From: Lachnospiraceae bacterium
GTDB lineage: Bacteria; Bacillota; Clostridia; Lachnospirales; Lachnospiraceae
DNA: 64,000 nucleotides
NCBI GenBank assembly: GCA_017392525.1
Contig: JAFOVD010000007.1
Span: 1-64,000 of the forward strand
Reading direction: 5' to 3'
The notes under the pieces were generated by a model. That model was not told the origin of the DNA. It did not search any database and worked only from the letters and a program-made list of their open reading frames with translations. Both the position numbers and the translations under genes were made by a program. Shown piece after piece: positions 56,047 to 64,000 of the stretch. The stretch's first letter is position 1; each line of letters opens with the position of its first letter.

Positions 56047-56685
56047 TTATATTCTACAACATAAGTTACAAAATAGATTTAACAAAATCATACTCAAACA
56101 CCATCTTCCGGTATCCTGATATGGTCTTTGATAAGCTGCACCACGAGTCTCATACCACATTGCGCCACCATCCAGATGCTGACGGAACTGACGATAACTG
56201 AAGTTACTTGGTTCCAGTTCCAAAGCACGATTGATATATGTTCTTGCATCCATAATATTTCCAAGTCGCTCGGATGCATAGGCAGCCAGATAATACCACT
56301 GCCCGCTTCTAGCGGAAGCATCTATATTATTTAGCACATTCATTGCTTCCCTATAATAGCCATTCATAATATAATTCAGTGCCGCCTTCATCTCATTGGA
56401 CTGCTGAGAGGCACCACCATATGAACCATAGTTTCCACTATTCTGGCTATGTCTGTTTCCATATGAATAACCAAACCCACCAAAGGAATCTGTTCCCTGC
56501 TGTCTCTGTTTCATAATCAGGTCATATGCCTGTTGAACTTCTTTAAATTTTTCTTCCGCCTGCGCTTTATTCGGATTGTTAACATTGGCATCCGGATGAT
56601 ACTTACGGCTCAAATTACGATAAGCCTTCTTAATCTCATCATCCGATGCACTTCTTGATACTCCTAACACCTGATAAGGATCCAT
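56047..56685 (-). CDS. J-domain protein with helical-repeat C-terminus
   Basis: 212 residues. Residues 1-65 are a J-domain with the HPD tripeptide ([14 protein letters not shown]) that stimulates Hsp70 ATPase. A Gly/Ser/Tyr/Asn-rich linker (about 65-95) follows, then helices resembling TPR units ([17 protein letters not shown], then [20 protein letters not shown] and [12 protein letters not shown], about 98-170). It lacks the zinc-finger and client domains of DnaJ, so it is a specialised J-protein. The end is hydrophobic with two cysteines (FCNLCC). Eight bases after the DUF5685 gene. Confidence 0.9.
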   Translation of the reverse strand: MDPYQVLGVSRSASDDEIKKAYRNLSRKYHPDANVNNPNKAQAEEKFKEVQQAYDLIMKQRQQGTDSFGGFGYSYGNRHSQNSGNYGSYGGASQQSNEMKAALNYIMNGYYREAMNVLNNIDASARSGQWYYLAAYASERLGNIMDARTYINRALELEPSNFSYRQFRQHLDGGAMWYETRGAAYQRPYQDTGRWCLSMILLNLFCNLCCRI

Positions 56686-56693
56686 ATAAACTC

Positions 56694-57551
56694 CTACGAT
56701 ATCTTTTTCTTTTTTATTTTGTCCCGCCTCTTAAGCTGAATATATTCATATCTGCTCCAGACACCGGAATAGATAATATTTCTTAATATACCACTGTTCA
56801 TGAGAACCGGCATCCGCTCAAATGATTTTGCACATTCTGACATCAGTGCCGTCATGGTCTGCTGTATGCACACTTCATAACTTGCACCACAGGAACGCCA
56901 CATTGCAATAAGTGGATTATACTCGCCTTTTTTCTCATCTTTCTCTCTATCTTCATATGCATCTAGAATATAGATATACTTACCGAGATAAAATCCCATA
57001 TTTTTGAGATCCTCGTTCCAGATATCGTCTTCCTTCCACTGGAACAATTCGGCCATAACCTCACCTGTAAAATTAGATACTTTATCCAGATTTGGTTCCA
57101 TTGCCTTCTCGGCGCGGTTAAGCTTCATGATATAATCTTCCACCGCTTTAACCTGACGAGGGTATTCTATTTTTATCTTGTCATAAACAGGTTTTAGCAT
57201 CTCACTAAAACGCTTTTTAGTGCGATTGCCATCATCCATATAGTCATCGATAAAATTATAATAACTCAGTACAATGTCCATGGCAGCTGCATAGCGAACT
57301 GCATCATTGGAAATACTGTATTTCTTGCTCATTGGATGAAACCGGCAGAAGAAGCGCTCTTCCTCTTCCGGAAGTTCATACAATCCGGATAACAATATGC
57401 TAAGAAATGCCGAGTCATAATTAAGTAACATCTGTCCCTTGGTTCCGGCAAGATTCTTTAATTCTCTACACAAACCGCAATAATATTTCTGGTATGTTTT
57501 TCTATCCTGTTCAGACAATTCATCTCGATTTACATTGACATATCCAAACAT
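56694..57551 (-). CDS. DUF5685 family protein
   Basis: 285 residues. The start [20 protein letters not shown] followed by [10 protein letters not shown] is the family signature. It is a mostly helical protein, with a [18 protein letters not shown] block near 197-214 resembling the aspartate-rich motif of helical isoprenoid-type folds (related also to IYILDAYED). Cysteines at CGLC and later CRF and CGAS. Function unknown. Regularly encoded with a DnaJ-like gene in Clostridia, as here. Confidence 0.85.
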   Translation of the reverse strand: MFGYVNVNRDELSEQDRKTYQKYYCGLCRELKNLAGTKGQMLLNYDSAFLSILLSGLYELPEEEERFFCRFHPMSKKYSISNDAVRYAAAMDIVLSYYNFIDDYMDDGNRTKKRFSEMLKPVYDKIKIEYPRQVKAVEDYIMKLNRAEKAMEPNLDKVSNFTGEVMAELFQWKEDDIWNEDLKNMGFYLGKYIYILDAYEDREKDEKKGEYNPLIAMWRSCGASYEVCIQQTMTALMSECAKSFERMPVLMNSGILRNIIYSGVWSRYEYIQLKRRDKIKKKKIS

Positions 57552-57561
57552 GGCAACTACC

Positions 57562-57993
57562 TCATGATTTTCTTATAAACTTGGCGCTGCATCTTCGGCA
57601 GGTAATCTCAATTTTACCATGACCCTTTGGAACACGAAGCTTCTGCTTACAACCAGGGCACTTGTAAAAACGATAGTACTTTCTCGCAGCCGCTCTATCG
57701 CTCATATTTCTAACAAAGGATTGGATTCCATTCTCGATCCTGTTTAATGTTGGACGAATTCTGTCCGTGATTTGAAGATATCTCTGGTTTTCCAGGTATC
57801 TCTTAGATATATTTCTAGACATCATTCGAAAATAACTATATCCAAGCATCGCCAAAGCAATCAGATATACTACCGCCGAATGTGTAAACATTGTGGCCAA
57901 CATCAAAATCAGTGACAGCCACATAGTAGCCTTGCCCAACTGATCTACGCCATTTCTACCAACAAAAAAACGCACCATCTTGTCTCTAAACAT
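57562..57993 (-). CDS. Small membrane protein with zinc ribbon
   Basis: 143 residues from ATG 57,993 (AAGGTGG upstream); the longer frame to 58,107 crosses a terminator. Two membrane segments near 23-60 (MWLSLILMLATMF, VVYLIALAMLGYSYF), a basic linker (about 60-110), and a C-terminal zinc ribbon with CPGC and CRRC separated by 18 residues (about 112-140). Zinc ribbons of this shape often bind nucleic acid or recruit partners. Family not recognised. It lies 10 bases before the DUF5685 gene. Confidence 0.8.
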   Translation of the reverse strand: MFRDKMVRFFVGRNGVDQLGKATMWLSLILMLATMFTHSAVVYLIALAMLGYSYFRMMSRNISKRYLENQRYLQITDRIRPTLNRIENGIQSFVRNMSDRAAARKYYRFYKCPGCKQKLRVPKGHGKIEITCRRCSAKFIRKS

Positions 57994-58009
57994 ATAAACC
58001 AACCACCTT

Positions 58010-58047
58010 ATAAAAAAATAGAGAGAGCCCCGATAAAAAGAGCTCTC
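58010..58047 (-). terminator. Terminator between the PilT-like gene and the zinc-ribbon gene
   Basis: GAGAGC (58,023-58,028) and GCTCTC (58,042-58,047) form a six-pair stem around a loop of 13 bases; the minus strand continues with TCTCTATTTTTTTATAAGG. The T-run overlaps the binding site of the next gene, so it may attenuate more than block. Confidence 0.55.
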
Positions 58048-58153
58048 CCCTCGCATCTTTATAAAAACTTTATCCCGAATCAAATAGTTAGTCAATGGAC
58101 GTTTCATGCTTTTAATAAAAGTTTTAGAATCTATTCAAACAGTCTACACAAAG

Positions 58154-59278
58154 CTAAAACAATTTGACCTTCTTTTCCATCAAAGCCCTGTCATAGGCAT
58201 ACTTCACAGCAGTTTCTGCAGAAATGCGACTTCGCATATAAAGCTCATAGATTGCATCATCCATAAGTGACATTCCAGAATTTTGAAAGCTCTGCATAAG
58301 CTGTGGAATCTGCTGGATTTTATCTCCTTTGATAGCCTCCTGAATCGTAGGATTTTTCATCATGATTTCAAATGCCGCCACGCGACCGTCACCATTCATT
58401 CTAGGCATCAGCTGCTGAGTAATAATACATTCCAAAACCATGGCAAGCTGAACTCGAATCTGCTGTTGTTGATGCGGTGGGAAAACCTCGATTAATCGAT
58501 GAAGAGAATCCACCGTATTATTCGTATGAAGTGAGGAAATAACCAGATGTCCTGTCTCCGCTGCAAGGATTGCCATCTGTATCGTTTCCATATCCTGAAG
58601 TTCCCCTACAAATATCACATCTGCATCTTCGCGAAGTGCCGCCTCAAGTGCCTTAGAATAACTCTTTGTATCCGTTCCAATCTCTCGCTGAAGTACCATG
58701 GATCGACCATGCTGGAGCAGGTACTCAATCGGATCCTCTACAGTAATGATGGATTTGGTATACGTATTTGCTATCTGTTCAATCAAAGCCGCAATCGTTG
58801 TGGATTTACCAGTGCTGACTGCACCGGTAACCAGCACCAGACCTCGGTTAAGATTTACAAGATCAATTACCGGTTTTGGCAAGCCCAGATCCACCGGGTC
58901 AGGAATATCAACCAGCAGAATACGAAGCGACATTGCGTAAGTATTTCTCTGTCTAAACACATTGATTCGAATACGACTGAATCCCGTAATTGAATAGGCA
59001 AAATCCAACTCGCCCTTATCCTTTAATTCCATCATCTGGTACGGTGTCAGCATCGTATCCAACATGTAATCAATCTCATAGGGTTTAAAATACTTATCCG
59101 GGAGTGGTATCAGTTCTCCGTTAATTCGCAGAAGCACCGGACTGGCAGGTGCAAGATGGATATCTGAAGCATTTCTTATCTTTGCTTCTCGTAAAATATC
59201 AATCAGCCCCTCCAGTTTCGCCTCCTGCTTCGCACGAACCTCTTCATTAATCGCTTCTTTGACTTCAAAATCTGCCAT
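58154..59278 (-). CDS. PilT-like ATPase (type IV pilus retraction family)
   Basis: 374 residues. An N-terminal domain (IRNASDIHLAPASPVLLRIN near 35-54) and a RecA-like core: Walker A TGAVSTGKSTTIAAL near 150-164, an Asp box ITVEDPIEYLL, Walker B DVIFVGELQD near 220, and a His box SSLHTNN. These follow PilT/PilU, which retract type IV pili. The usual GPTGSGKST reads GAVSTGKST, but all functional residues (Lys, Ser, Thr) are kept. No pilin, PilB or PilC gene is in the window. RBS GAGGG before ATG. Confidence 0.92.
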   Translation of the reverse strand: MADFEVKEAINEEVRAKQEAKLEGLIDILREAKIRNASDIHLAPASPVLLRINGELIPLPDKYFKPYEIDYMLDTMLTPYQMMELKDKGELDFAYSITGFSRIRINVFRQRNTYAMSLRILLVDIPDPVDLGLPKPVIDLVNLNRGLVLVTGAVSTGKSTTIAALIEQIANTYTKSIITVEDPIEYLLQHGRSMVLQREIGTDTKSYSKALEAALREDADVIFVGELQDMETIQMAILAAETGHLVISSLHTNNTVDSLHRLIEVFPPHQQQQIRVQLAMVLECIITQQLMPRMNGDGRVAAFEIMMKNPTIQEAIKGDKIQQIPQLMQSFQNSGMSLMDDAIYELYMRSRISAETAVKYAYDRALMEKKVKLF

Positions 59279-59350
59279 TTTACTCCCTCTCTTAACTCTA
59301 TAAAAACTGCCTCTTCCAAGGCCACAAACTTTCTTCCAAAATTTTCACAT

Positions 59351-59385
59351 AAAAAAAGGGAGAATGCAAGTATATGCATCTCCCT
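59351..59385 (-). terminator. Terminator of rnpB
   Basis: AGGGAGA-a-TGCA and TGCA-TCTCCCT form an 11-pair stem with one bulge and a six-base loop at 59,357-59,385; the minus strand continues with TTTTTTTATG. It ends the RNase P RNA transcript. Confidence 0.9.
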
Positions 59386-59400
59386 AATTTACTATTCAAA

Positions 59401-59742
59401 AGAGCCTGAAATGAGCCGGGTTATGTCTAGAGTGATCATCTATCTAGGATGACTGTCGCCAATCACCTCAAGCGACCAACCTGGAGCTGGCGGGCCACGT
59501 CAACGCTCCTTTTCGGTCTTGCTTCGAATGGGGTTTACATGTGCCCCGCCTGTTACCAGACGGGCGGTAGTCTCTTACACTGCCTTTCCACCCTTACCAG
59601 GCAAAGCCTAGCGGTTTATTTCTGTTGCACTTTCCTTGGGGTCACCCCCACCGGACGTTATCCGGCATCCTGCCCTGTGAAGCCCGGACTTTCCTCACCT
59701 GCGGTCTTTCGACACTTGCAGCCGCGATCACTTTACAGACTC
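59401..59742 (-). ncRNA. rnpB: RNase P RNA (class A)
   Basis: Catalytic RNA that trims tRNA 5' ends. On the minus strand the 5' universal block GAGGAAAGTCCGGGCTTC, then CACAGGGCAGG, GCCGGATAACG, GGTGGGGGTGACCC, AAGGAAAGTGCAACAGAAAT, ACCGC, the GGTAAGGGTGGAAAGG segment and the 3' partner CATAACCCGGCT of helix P4 are all visible. P1 forms from GAGTCTG at 59,736-59,742 and CAGGCTC at 59,402-59,408, which defines the ends. About 342 nucleotides. Confidence 0.97.
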
Positions 59743-59757
59743 TAATTGACTATGAAA

Positions 59758-61407
59758 TTATAAATTGAAAATTCCGCCACCGATAAATTCTCTCACAAGA
59801 GACGTACTACTAATACTCTCCGGCGTAATCGGAAGGAAATAATCCAAAAGCTTTAAGAGACGGTTTGCTTCATCATATTCCGGAGCACCTTTCTCTATCG
59901 CATACAGCTGTGGCTGCGCGTATAATTTTAACACAGACATCTCATAAATCAAGGCCGAATTAAACATTACATCTGCCTGCTCCTGGAATGGGAAGATATT
60001 CATCCTCTCTCCACGCCTTACGCTATCCCACATTGCAATGGTTTCCTGAGCGGAAGTTCCACGGGTTCTTGCATCTCTCACAATACGACGAATCAGTCGT
60101 CCGTCTGTTGTGGAAAGTGGGTTATGTTCGTCGATACTAAGCTGTGTCAATGCACTGATATAAATCTTATACTTGCTTTCCTTTGGAAGGCTCTCGGTCA
60201 TACGCTCATTCAATCCATGAATACCCTCAATAACGAGAATATCATTATCTCCAAGTTGCATATAATGATCTCGGTACTCGCCCTTGCCGGCAATAAAATT
60301 AAATGTCGGAAGCAGTACTCTCTCTCCATTTAACAAACGCTGCATATGATCGTTAAATTCATCGATTTTCAGACCTTCGATGCTCTCAAAATCCTTCTCT
60401 CCAAATTCATCCAGAGGCATCTCATTTCTCGGTTTGTAATAATCATCCAGACTGAGTGGATGCGGATGTGCCCCCAGTGCCCGAAGTTGTGTGGAAAGAC
60501 GATGTGCAAATGTTGTCTTGCCGGATGAAGACGGACCCGCAATCAATACGAATTTGCGGGATGGATTGGAAATAATCTCTCTGGCCAGTTCTCCGATTCT
60601 CGCCTCCATCAAGGCCTCCTGCATCAGGATAATATCATTGGACTTTCCTGCTGCAATAGCATCGTTTAAAGCGCCCACCGTCGGGATCTCCATGGTATCA
60701 GACCATTTCTTATTGGTCTTAAGTACCTGGAACAATTTCTGCGCCGGATGGAACATCGCAACTTCCTTTGTATGCTTCATATCCGGAAATTGAAGTACAA
60801 ATCCCTCGTCATACGGAAAGATATCAAAATACTTAAGATATCCCGTAGAAGGTGCCATATATCCGTAGAAATAATCCTTGATTCCATCCAATTCATAAAT
60901 ATTAATATTGGATGAAGAACGATAACGAAGCAAACGATCCTTGTTATTCATACCGGCTTCACGAAACATCTTTCTGGCATCATCTGTTCTCATGGTATAT
61001 TTCTTCATCGGCAGATTCTTTTCCACCAAATCAAGCATAATACCCTTTAACTCCCGCAGCTGATCATCCGACAGTATCGTACCATTGGCCAATTGACAAT
61101 AATATCCCTGTCCAATTGAATAGAGAACTTTAACATCCCAGGCGTCATCTCCCAATAAAAGAGACAATGCCTTCTGCATCATAAAGGTAACTGATCTACG
61201 ATATGTTCTCTGACCATTTTCCTCCGCAGTAGTGACAAATTCTAAAGTCCCATCCTCTGTCGGTGTATACCAGAGTTCACGCAGTTTATTCTGAAATACT
61301 GCAAGAACAATGTCATCCTGGTATGTATCCTGTACTTTTTCTGAGAGTTCTTTAAATGTTGTACCTTCCGGTACATCCCATTCCTTATCCTGCCATTTAA
61401 TCTTCAT
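59758..61407 (-). CDS. TGS-domain nucleoside (uridine-type) kinase
   Basis: 549 residues. N-terminal TGS/ubiquitin-like domain (KIKWQDKEWDVPEGTTFKEL), a threonyl-tRNA-synthetase-like second additional domain (about 60-200), then a phosphoribulokinase/uridine-kinase fold from about 275 with P-loop IAGPSSSGKTTFAHRL near 285-300 and DDYYKPRNEMPLD near 323. It resembles uridine kinase but with extra RNA-binding-type domains; the exact nucleoside is not certain. It starts 59 bases after the Nif3-like gene stop, and rnpB follows directly. Confidence 0.9.
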   Translation of the reverse strand: MKIKWQDKEWDVPEGTTFKELSEKVQDTYQDDIVLAVFQNKLRELWYTPTEDGTLEFVTTAEENGQRTYRRSVTFMMQKALSLLLGDDAWDVKVLYSIGQGYYCQLANGTILSDDQLRELKGIMLDLVEKNLPMKKYTMRTDDARKMFREAGMNNKDRLLRYRSSSNINIYELDGIKDYFYGYMAPSTGYLKYFDIFPYDEGFVLQFPDMKHTKEVAMFHPAQKLFQVLKTNKKWSDTMEIPTVGALNDAIAAGKSNDIILMQEALMEARIGELAREIISNPSRKFVLIAGPSSSGKTTFAHRLSTQLRALGAHPHPLSLDDYYKPRNEMPLDEFGEKDFESIEGLKIDEFNDHMQRLLNGERVLLPTFNFIAGKGEYRDHYMQLGDNDILVIEGIHGLNERMTESLPKESKYKIYISALTQLSIDEHNPLSTTDGRLIRRIVRDARTRGTSAQETIAMWDSVRRGERMNIFPFQEQADVMFNSALIYEMSVLKLYAQPQLYAIEKGAPEYDEANRLLKLLDYFLPITPESISSTSLVREFIGGGIFNL

Positions 61408-61466
61408 GTACTCACCCGCTTTTCCGTCAAACTGACTAGACCATGACCTATAGTAGCATCACATTT

Positions 61467-62240
61467 TTAAATAATTATAAAAGGTTCCTGCTTTGGTTCC
61501 TCCTGCACTTCCACTCCATCGAAAAGTGCACGAAGTTTATCTGCCATGTAGGAAATAAACAGATGCTCAACTCCATAATGTCCCGCATCAATAATCTGCA
61601 ACCCCTTCTGGAGTGCATCAATTCCGGAATGATGGTCCACATCGCCCGTAATCAATACATCTGCTGCTTTTGAAATCGCAAGATCGATATCACTTTTACC
61701 GGATCCCGGTAAAACTGCAACCCGACTTATCTTTGCCTTAGGATTGCCAAAAACCTTTACGGACTGAATCTGCAATTGATCTCTGACATAAGAGGCAAAG
61801 GATTCCAGTGTTGTCTCCTCTGAAAGGTTGCCAACACTACCGATACCCTGTCCATCCTCTAAACAGACCTCCAATGTATCCGTATCTTTAAGTCCCAGGC
61901 ACTGATCCACCAGATCACCCATCCCGTGAATATCAAAATTCGTATGCATAGCATAGACTGCAATCTTATGCTCTGCCAGTCTTAATATCTTATTTCCAAT
62001 AAAATCGGAAGCAACGATTCTCTTCATTCCTGAGAAAATCATCGGGTGATGTGTGACAATCATATCGGCTCCATATGCTATTGCATGAGAAACAACATCA
62101 TCTGTTGCATCTAAAGCCACGTAAATCTTCTTTACTTCCCAACTCTCGTCACCCAGTAACAGTCCCACGTTGTCCCAGGAACAGGCGTCTGCTTCCGGAA
62201 TCTCAGTTCCAAGTTTTTCTATAATCTCTTTTACAAGCAT
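61467..62240 (-). CDS. Nif3-like dinuclear metal centre protein
   Basis: 257 residues. Conserved metal-binding residues: DNVGLLLGD near 23-31, VTHHPMIFSG near 62-71, YAMHTNFDIHGMGD near 94-107, and near the end DAGHYGVEH with the last His/Glu. The family (YqfO/Nif3) forms hexamers with two metals per subunit; one member is a possible GTP cyclohydrolase of type II fold, but no firm activity is known. It lies 41 bases after trmK in the conserved order rpoD-trmK-nif3. Confidence 0.94.
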   Translation of the reverse strand: MLVKEIIEKLGTEIPEADACSWDNVGLLLGDESWEVKKIYVALDATDDVVSHAIAYGADMIVTHHPMIFSGMKRIVASDFIGNKILRLAEHKIAVYAMHTNFDIHGMGDLVDQCLGLKDTDTLEVCLEDGQGIGSVGNLSEETTLESFASYVRDQLQIQSVKVFGNPKAKISRVAVLPGSGKSDIDLAISKAADVLITGDVDHHSGIDALQKGLQIIDAGHYGVEHLFISYMADKLRALFDGVEVQEEPKQEPFIII

Positions 62241-62281
62241 ATCTTTCCTCGATTCCGCAGTTGTACTTACGATTTCACTAT

Positions 62282-63001
62282 TTATTTCAACAATTCGTGT
62301 ATCATATGTATCTTGTTTTCCACAATTTTTCTACGTTCTGTGATTCTATCTTCATCAATATCCGGAAGGTTCAAGAGAATCTTCTCCTCCCGTTTCATTT
62401 CCTTTTTCAGAAACTCCTTAAGAACCGGATGCTGCATCTTAAGAAGCAGCGGTCCGTAGAGAAGTTCAGCCTCAGAATATAAATCCACTTTTAATCCAGA
62501 AACTTTTTCATCCGGCAACTGACTTCTATGAACCAGTTTCATCATTGGATAAAACTTGCCATCTTCCTCTACTATATCCTCAGAAAGAAGTAAAAATCCC
62601 TGATCAAATACAAACTTGCGAACTTCGTCAATCTCAGACTGCGGCTGTAAAATCAGCTCTTTAAGATTCTTACAAACCTCCAATCCCTCTGTCAGAATAT
62701 GAATCGTTACACTACCACCCATACCTGCAATCAACACCGATTCTGCCTCGCGAATTCCAAGCTTTTGCACACCATCTGATAATCTTGTCTCAATAGAATC
62801 GGAAAGATTACACTCCTGAATATGCTTCTTGGCTCTATCAAGAGGTCCCATACGTAAGTCCATTGCGATTGCATTTTCACATACACCGGCCTGAACAAGA
62901 TAAATCGGCAGAAAACCGTGGTCGGTTCCAACATCACAAAATGTTTTGCAAGGGCTGACAAGATTTGCCAGCGCCTGCATACGTTTGGATAAAGCTATCA
63001 T
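62282..63001 (-). CDS. trmK: tRNA (adenine-22-N1)-methyltransferase TrmK
   Basis: 239 residues. Class I SAM methyltransferase with motif I FCDVGTDHGFLPIYLV near 21-36, the AIAMDLRMGPLDRAKKH segment near 43 and IAGMGGSVTIHIL near 91. Methylates N1 of A22 in tRNA. C-terminal coiled-coil (about 195-239). Nine bases after rpoD, a typical Firmicute neighbour. Confidence 0.95.
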   Translation of the reverse strand: MIALSKRMQALANLVSPCKTFCDVGTDHGFLPIYLVQAGVCENAIAMDLRMGPLDRAKKHIQECNLSDSIETRLSDGVQKLGIREAESVLIAGMGGSVTIHILTEGLEVCKNLKELILQPQSEIDEVRKFVFDQGFLLLSEDIVEEDGKFYPMMKLVHRSQLPDEKVSGLKVDLYSEAELLYGPLLLKMQHPVLKEFLKKEMKREEKILLNLPDIDEDRITERRKIVENKIHMIHELLK

Positions 63002-63010
63002 CTGTATATC

Positions 63011-64000
63011 CTACTCTAAATAATCTTTCAGCTTTCTGCTGCGACTTGGATGACGAAGTTTGCGAAGTGCCTTAGCTTCAATCTGACGAATACGCTCACG
63101 AGTAACGTTAAATTCCTTACCAACTTCTTCCAAAGTTCTGCTACGTCCATCTTCAAGACCAAAACGAAGAATAAGAACCTTCTGTTCTCTCTCTGTCAGT
63201 GTTCCAAGAACCTCCTCTAACTGCTCCTTGAGCAAAGTGAAAGTTGCAGCATCTGCAGGTACAGGCACGTTATCATCCTGAATGAAATCTCCAAGATGAG
63301 AATCTTCTTCTTCACCGATTGGTGTTTCAAGAGATACCGGTTCCTGAGAAATCTTTAAGATTTCACGAACACGCTCAACCGGCATATCCATCTTCTCTGC
63401 AATTTCTTCCGGAACAGGTTCACGTCCAAGTTCCTGTAAGAGCTGTCTGGAAACACGGATTAATTTGTTAATTGTTTCTACCATATGTACAGGAATACGA
63501 ATTGTACGAGCCTGATCGGCAATAGCTCTTGTAATAGCCTGACGAATCCACCATGTTGCATATGTAGAGAACTTGTATCCCTTTCGGTAATCAAACTTCT
63601 CAACGGCCTTAATCAAACCTAAGTTACCTTCCTGAATCAAATCAAGGAATAACATACCACGACCTACATAACGCTTTGCAATACTTACTACAAGACGTAA
63701 GTTAGCTTCTGCAAGACGCTGCTTTGCAGCTTCGTCTCCCTCTTCCATACGCTTTGCAAGTTCGATTTCTTCCTCAGCAGAAAGAAGAGGTACCTTACCG
63801 ATTTCCTTTAAGTACATACGTACCGGATCCTCAATGCTTACACCATCAGGTACAGAAAGGTCAATCTTGTCCATCTCGATTTCTTCATCTTCATCATCCG
63901 GAATAAAACCATCTTCATCAGGTAACGGTGCCTCCTTCTGAATATCAATATGATTCTTTTCAAAGAATTCTAAAATCTGCTCTAACTGCTCCGGATTTGG
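63011..64000 (-). CDS. rpoD: Primary sigma factor (5' end outside window)
   Basis: 329 codons are visible; the frame is open to 64,000 so the start lies beyond the edge. Visible order: an acidic stretch of region 1 ([15 protein letters not shown]), region 1.2 ([11 protein letters not shown]), region 2 with [20 protein letters not shown] and [15 protein letters not shown], region 3, and region 4 with [20 protein letters not shown] that contacts the -35 element. It is the housekeeping sigma-70/SigA. The ATG at 63,874 is internal and not the start. Confidence 0.98.
   Translation of the reverse strand, partial: PNPEQLEQILEFFEKNHIDIQKEAPLPDEDGFIPDDEDEEIEMDKIDLSVPDGVSIEDPVRMYLKEIGKVPLLSAEEEIELAKRMEEGDEAAKQRLAEANLRLVVSIAKRYVGRGMLFLDLIQEGNLGLIKAVEKFDYRKGYKFSTYATWWIRQAITRAIADQARTIRIPVHMVETINKLIRVSRQLLQELGREPVPEEIAEKMDMPVERVREILKISQEPVSLETPIGEEEDSHLGDFIQDDNVPVPADAATFTLLKEQLEEVLGTLTEREQKVLILRFGLEDGRSRTLEEVGKEFNVTRERIRQIEAKALRKLRHPSRSRKLKDYLE

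Noticed and set aside
59449..59745. 98-codon plus-strand frame
   Set aside because: It is antisense to the RNase P RNA, which explains the conserved sequence.
63011..63874. Sigma factor starting at ATG 63,874
   Set aside because: The frame continues open to the window edge with an acidic region 1 typical of primary sigma factors; the real start is outside.

Overview
The window looks like a chromosomal segment of an anaerobic, low-to-moderate GC Firmicute of the class Clostridia, most probably a member of the Lachnospiraceae. Grounds: Gram-positive gene neighbourhoods (recN-argR-nadK-tlyA-dxs-ispA-xseBA-nusB and murE-priA-def-fmt-rsmB-rlmN-prpC-pknB-rsgA-rpe-thiN), strong AGGAGG-type ribosome binding sites, an A-type flavodiiron protein (FprA) and flavodoxin typical of anaerobes, DUF975, DUF3793 and DUF5685 proteins, and many chemotaxis and c-di-GMP genes. 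The genus cannot be fixed from the sequence alone. Almost everything runs on the minus strand; plus-strand genes are the GH3 protein, an AraC regulator, pyrBI and two fragments.

Layout. 1-2,100: a gene tail, a bidirectional terminator, a DUF975 membrane protein with a repeat-built Gln-rich tail, and a Crp/Fnr regulator. 2,100-10,640: recN, argR, nadK, tlyA, dxs, ispA, xseB, xseA, nusB, tightly packed and partly overlapping (DNA repair, arginine control, NADP and isoprenoid synthesis, rRNA antitermination). 10,700-15,000: an Asp23 protein on its own transcript, then the riboflavin operon ribD-ribE-ribBA-ribH behind an FMN riboswitch that carries two successive terminator hairpins. 15,000-26,100: accessory and signalling genes: a cytidylate-kinase-like protein, a membrane diguanylate cyclase, a domain-permuted GH3 protein that has lost its catalytic residues, an HD protein, a CmpB-like membrane protein, an endonuclease/exonuclease/phosphatase protein, a HAD phosphatase, an EAL phosphodiesterase and FprA. 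26,180-26,850: a scrambled stretch with a small intact gene, two truncated gene remnants, a LexA-like palindrome and a long hairpin. 26,870-32,600: DUF3793, flavodoxin, enolase (with a paired operator-like motif), a chemoreceptor, and a PadR/membrane-protein pair. 32,600-38,900: an alpha-galactoside system (GH36 alpha-galactosidase, ABC permeases and lipoprotein, divergent AraC regulator) without its own ATPase. 38,900-41,000: a second chemoreceptor. 41,080-54,400: a long operon from murE down to thiN joining cell-wall synthesis, replication restart, translation and ribosome assembly, and the PASTA kinase/phosphatase pair. 54,600-56,000: pyrBI. 56,000-59,300: DnaJ-like, DUF5685, zinc-ribbon membrane protein and a lone PilT-like ATPase. 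59,400-59,742: RNase P RNA. 59,750-64,000: TGS-domain nucleoside kinase, Nif3-like protein, TrmK and the 3' part of the primary sigma factor gene.

Most of the window is ordinary housekeeping. The parts that deserve a second look are the probable GH3 pseudoenzyme (17,427-20,060), the remnant locus with its LexA-like box (26,180-26,850), the orphan PilT cluster (56,047-59,278), the tandem terminators of the FMN riboswitch, and several operator-like inverted repeats (upstream of eno, of the PadR gene, of the GH3 gene and between murE and pyrB). I saw no CRISPR array, insertion sequence, prophage, tRNA or rRNA gene.
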